From the NCBI GenBank assembly GCA_914767715.1, contig OU612069.1, forward strand, positions 23,495,387 to 23,559,386: a stretch of 64,000 nucleotides of DNA, in the 5' to 3' direction. A model generated the notes under the pieces. The model was not told where the DNA came from. It did no database searches and saw nothing but the letters and a program-made list of their open reading frames with translations. Positions 61,933 through 64,000 of this stretch are shown one piece after another; within the stretch, counting starts at the first letter, position 1; the number at the start of each line of letters is the position of its first letter. Both the position numbers and the translations under genes were made by a program. The stretch is from Membranipora membranacea. Its lineage: Eukaryota > Bryozoa > Gymnolaemata > Cheilostomatida > Membraniporidae.

Positions 61933-63160
61933 CACTGCGTTTCATACCCAAGAATTGTCTGACAATTCTGTACAATTCTAGAATAGTTCGAAACTGACCT
62001 ATATATCATTACCCAACCAGCAACCATTATTGTGTAATTACCCCTGCCTGCTAAATAAATTACATTCATTATTGCTATTGTATAGTTATAATAACAGCCT
62101 TTACAATTCTAGTCAAAATTATAATATATAATTGGATTGACATTGTATTCAATGAGTTTGTATTTATGACCAGGCAAGCTATGCTGTAATGAATAGATAT
62201 TGCTGTGCAAGGAAGCATCAAAGTCTATATTGCGGGAGGCCCAGGTTCAAAACCCCGCTGGGGCAAATCTTAATCGTTTTTTTAATTATGATGGAAATTG
62301 AAAGCATTCCATATGAATTGTCCGCTCACAATTTTTGTAAGCACAGAAAACTCTTAGTAATGAGTACGATGACCCGACAAAATACTTATGTTCAACTCTT
62401 TTGTGTTGTACCATACCCTACGTTATATTTTGTGCAATCTGTTAATATTGGCAGCAACTGCATAAATAGAATACATCAGCTAAACTATGCTAGCAGAATT
62501 ATCAGAAAACTTTGCTACTAATAAAAATGTACAACATCGCTCACCAGAGGAGCGAGGAATTATTTTGTATCAACTGTCCTACAAAAGAGCTCTTGATGTT
62601 ATACTATATCATTCTCAGCCATCTCAGTTATATGGTGAACAGGAAGTAATTTTGGCATATTTCTCTCTTACTCTTGTTTGGTAGTTCCCTAGTAGGTGTT
62701 GGCACCAGTACAGATAGTGTTAAAATAGAGGAGTAGGAGGTGGCTCGATGGTTAGAGCGCCGGACTTTCATCATGCAAGTGTTGAAAGTCGTGGGTTCGA
62801 ATCCCACTGCAGTCCACTGAATACTGGGAGTTGTTGGACCCCAAGGTGTGCTCAGACCTGCCTACAAACAGATTTTGATGCTACCTTGCACAGCAATATC
62901 TATTCATTACAGCATATCTTGCCTGGTCATCTAAATACAAACCCATTGAATATAATGTCAATCCAATTGTATAATATTGACTAGAACTGTAAAGGCTAAT
63001 ACTAAAACTACACAATAGCAATATTGAATGTAATTTATTTAGCAGGCAGGGTTAATTACACAATAATGATTGCTGGTTGGGTAAAGATATATAGGTCAGT
63101 TTCGAACAATTCTAGAATTGTACAGAATTGTCAGACAATTCTTGGGTGTGAAACGCAGTG
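61933..63160. mobile_element. Fold-back CACTA-like element with CACTG ends (1228 bp), non-autonomous
   Basis: The left arm 61933-62228 and right arm 62870-63160 are inverted copies about nine-tenths identical by eye, both starting CACTGCGTTTCA at the outer end. CAC is duplicated at 61930-61932 and 63161-63163. CACTA/EnSpm elements have CACTA or CACTG ends and 3-bp duplications, so I place it there tentatively. The interior (about 640 bp) has no transposase and includes a SINE. The insert breaks an SLC16-like exon. Confidence 0.8.
62731..62869 (+). mobile_element. tRNA-derived SINE, copy 2 (truncated)
   Basis: Head GGAGGTGGCTCGATGGTTAGAGC, hairpin CTTTCATCATGCAAGTGTTGAAAG, B box GTGGGTTCGAATCCCAC, then a body beginning with GTTGGACCCCAAGGTGTGCTC that matches copy 1. 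It lies inside the fold-back element and loses similarity to copy 1 near the right arm, at about 62870. Confidence 0.85.
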
Positions 63161-63308
63161 CACAATGTTTATGGTTGCGCCTTTGATGCAGGTTCATCTC
63201 CTCGGTGTTGTGTTTTACTAACAGGACAGTAAAACTGTAGCTAAAAAGGACCTTCCAGAGAGCGTACCACTAAAGGACAGCCTCAGACAAGTATTTACAG
63301 ATGTCAAG

Positions 63309-64000
63309 GTAAGGAGATAGAACTTCTCTTTAGTGTTATATTATATACTCACACTCAAATCGATCAATTTCATTACAAGTTCACATCGTTGGCATTTTCA
63401 TTTCACGTTTCAGACGACCATTTGATGTTTCTTAGGCTACCATTGTCATTGAGTCACAGTAACCTCTGAAGGTTTATTTTGGGGTTAAAAAAGTGCTGGA
63501 TTCAAATTGGCTCATTTTGTGCAAGATATTTGAGGTATTTCATTTTATTTTTGCTCTCTTAATATATTGAAAGCAATGAGCCAAATAGAGATGCAATATT
63601 ATCCAAAAATTTGATAACTTTCGGTGGAAGTTGTCCATCCCCAAATTCAGGATTCGATTTCTTCTAAAGGTTGCTTCTGCCCATCCTGCATTGCAAACAC
63701 AAAACTTCTTAAAGGTCATTTCATTTGATATTGTTGCGACACTGTATATTTGAATTATTTCACTCTTGAAATCTTGACTAAGTTCACCAGTACTTTCTGC
63801 CTGACTATAAAATCCTTTAGTCTGTGGACTTTTCTGATATGTTTAATGACATTAATCTTCATCATTAAAATGATGTTCTTCCGAATGAGCCAAGCAAAAA
63901 AAAAATAGAAAAACGGAAGTGCAACATAGACAACTTGGCTAAATACGCAAAAAACAATGAAAAGGAGTATCTATCAGACATGAAATAGGTAAACGTGTGT
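63309..64000. other. Right edge, no further exon recognised
   Basis: If the transporter-like gene continued, its next exon (TM7 onward) should lie here or beyond the window. I could not read one. Confidence 0.35.

Larger units (their letters stand above)
60655..63308 (+). pseudogene. SLC16/monocarboxylate transporter-like gene fragment, disrupted by a transposon
   Basis: Exon 60655-60798 (144 nt) encodes LTRLIAIRKVQLLGC and two hydrophobic helices, matching TM2-TM3 of the MFS family SLC16. The next exon starts at 61761 after TTGTTCACAG (GAGLLFIRATMLGILAYHFE, then YLLNKYGFKN) and matches TM4-TM5. It is cut at 61932 by the CACTG-ended element and resumes at 63161 with TMFMVAPLMQVHLLGVVFY (TM6). 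A TAA at about 63219-63221 then interrupts the frame before a loop (VPLKDSLRQVFTDVK) and a GTAAGG donor at 63309. Removing the insert and one CAC restores the frame exactly. SLC16 proteins carry lactate, aromatic amino acids and related monocarboxylates; the substrate here is unknown. Insert plus nonsense codon indicate a dead gene. Confidence 0.72.

Noticed and set aside
63189-63223. 35-bp mini-intron removing the TAA in the transporter exon
   Set aside because: CAG|GTTCAT...CTAACAG has intron-like ends but is too short compared with all other introns here.

Overview
The window is nuclear DNA from an invertebrate animal. It is AT-rich, its genes are split into small exons with GT/AG borders, and it is packed with metazoan mobile elements (non-LTR, BEL/Pao, SINE, hAT-like and CACTA-like repeats). 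I cannot name the species. Coding calls on host genes come from reading exons by hand and checking that intron phases agree.

Layout. At 1-3958 lies a broken CR1/Jockey-type LINE on the plus strand, whose ORF1 is open to the left edge. At 4200-4838 are two minus-strand exons of a cysteine-rich secreted protein with a PAN/apple-like segment. From 5 to 17 kb I see almost no host coding sequence, but there is a 401-bp hAT-type MITE with a perfect 8-bp target duplication (13605-14021). Next come PIF/Harbinger-like remnants (17.3-17.8 kb), a broken class A GPCR (19064-20010), a second LINE remnant on the minus strand (23.75-25.04 kb), an unidentified degenerate coding block (25.57-26.48 kb), and a direct repeat pair with an ACCCCAAA-rich array (28.8-30.1 kb).

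The main host gene fills 30954-57594 on the minus strand. I could assemble 22 exons with all phases consistent, giving a 926-residue secreted protein: signal peptide, NHL-like beta-propeller module A, two EGF-like domains, propeller module B, one EGF-like domain and a short tail. The two propeller modules share exon order, intron phases and several exact exon lengths, so the gene arose by internal duplication.

Intron 5 of this gene holds a 9.4-kb BEL/Pao retrotransposon in antisense orientation (44845-54234; LTRs about 94% alike; CTGGT duplication). That element is itself split, inside its integrase, by a 3388-bp element with inverted ends and a CTA duplication. The inner element carries an uninterrupted five-exon gene (298 residues) with a Cys/His motif. 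This nested cargo gene is the most unusual object in the window.

To the right are two exons of a small acidic minus-strand gene (59.5-60.0 kb) and a plus-strand SLC16/monocarboxylate-transporter-like pseudogene (60655-63308). The pseudogene is interrupted by a 1228-bp fold-back element with CACTG ends and a CAC duplication, which contains a tRNA-derived SINE. A second SINE copy lies in the large host gene.
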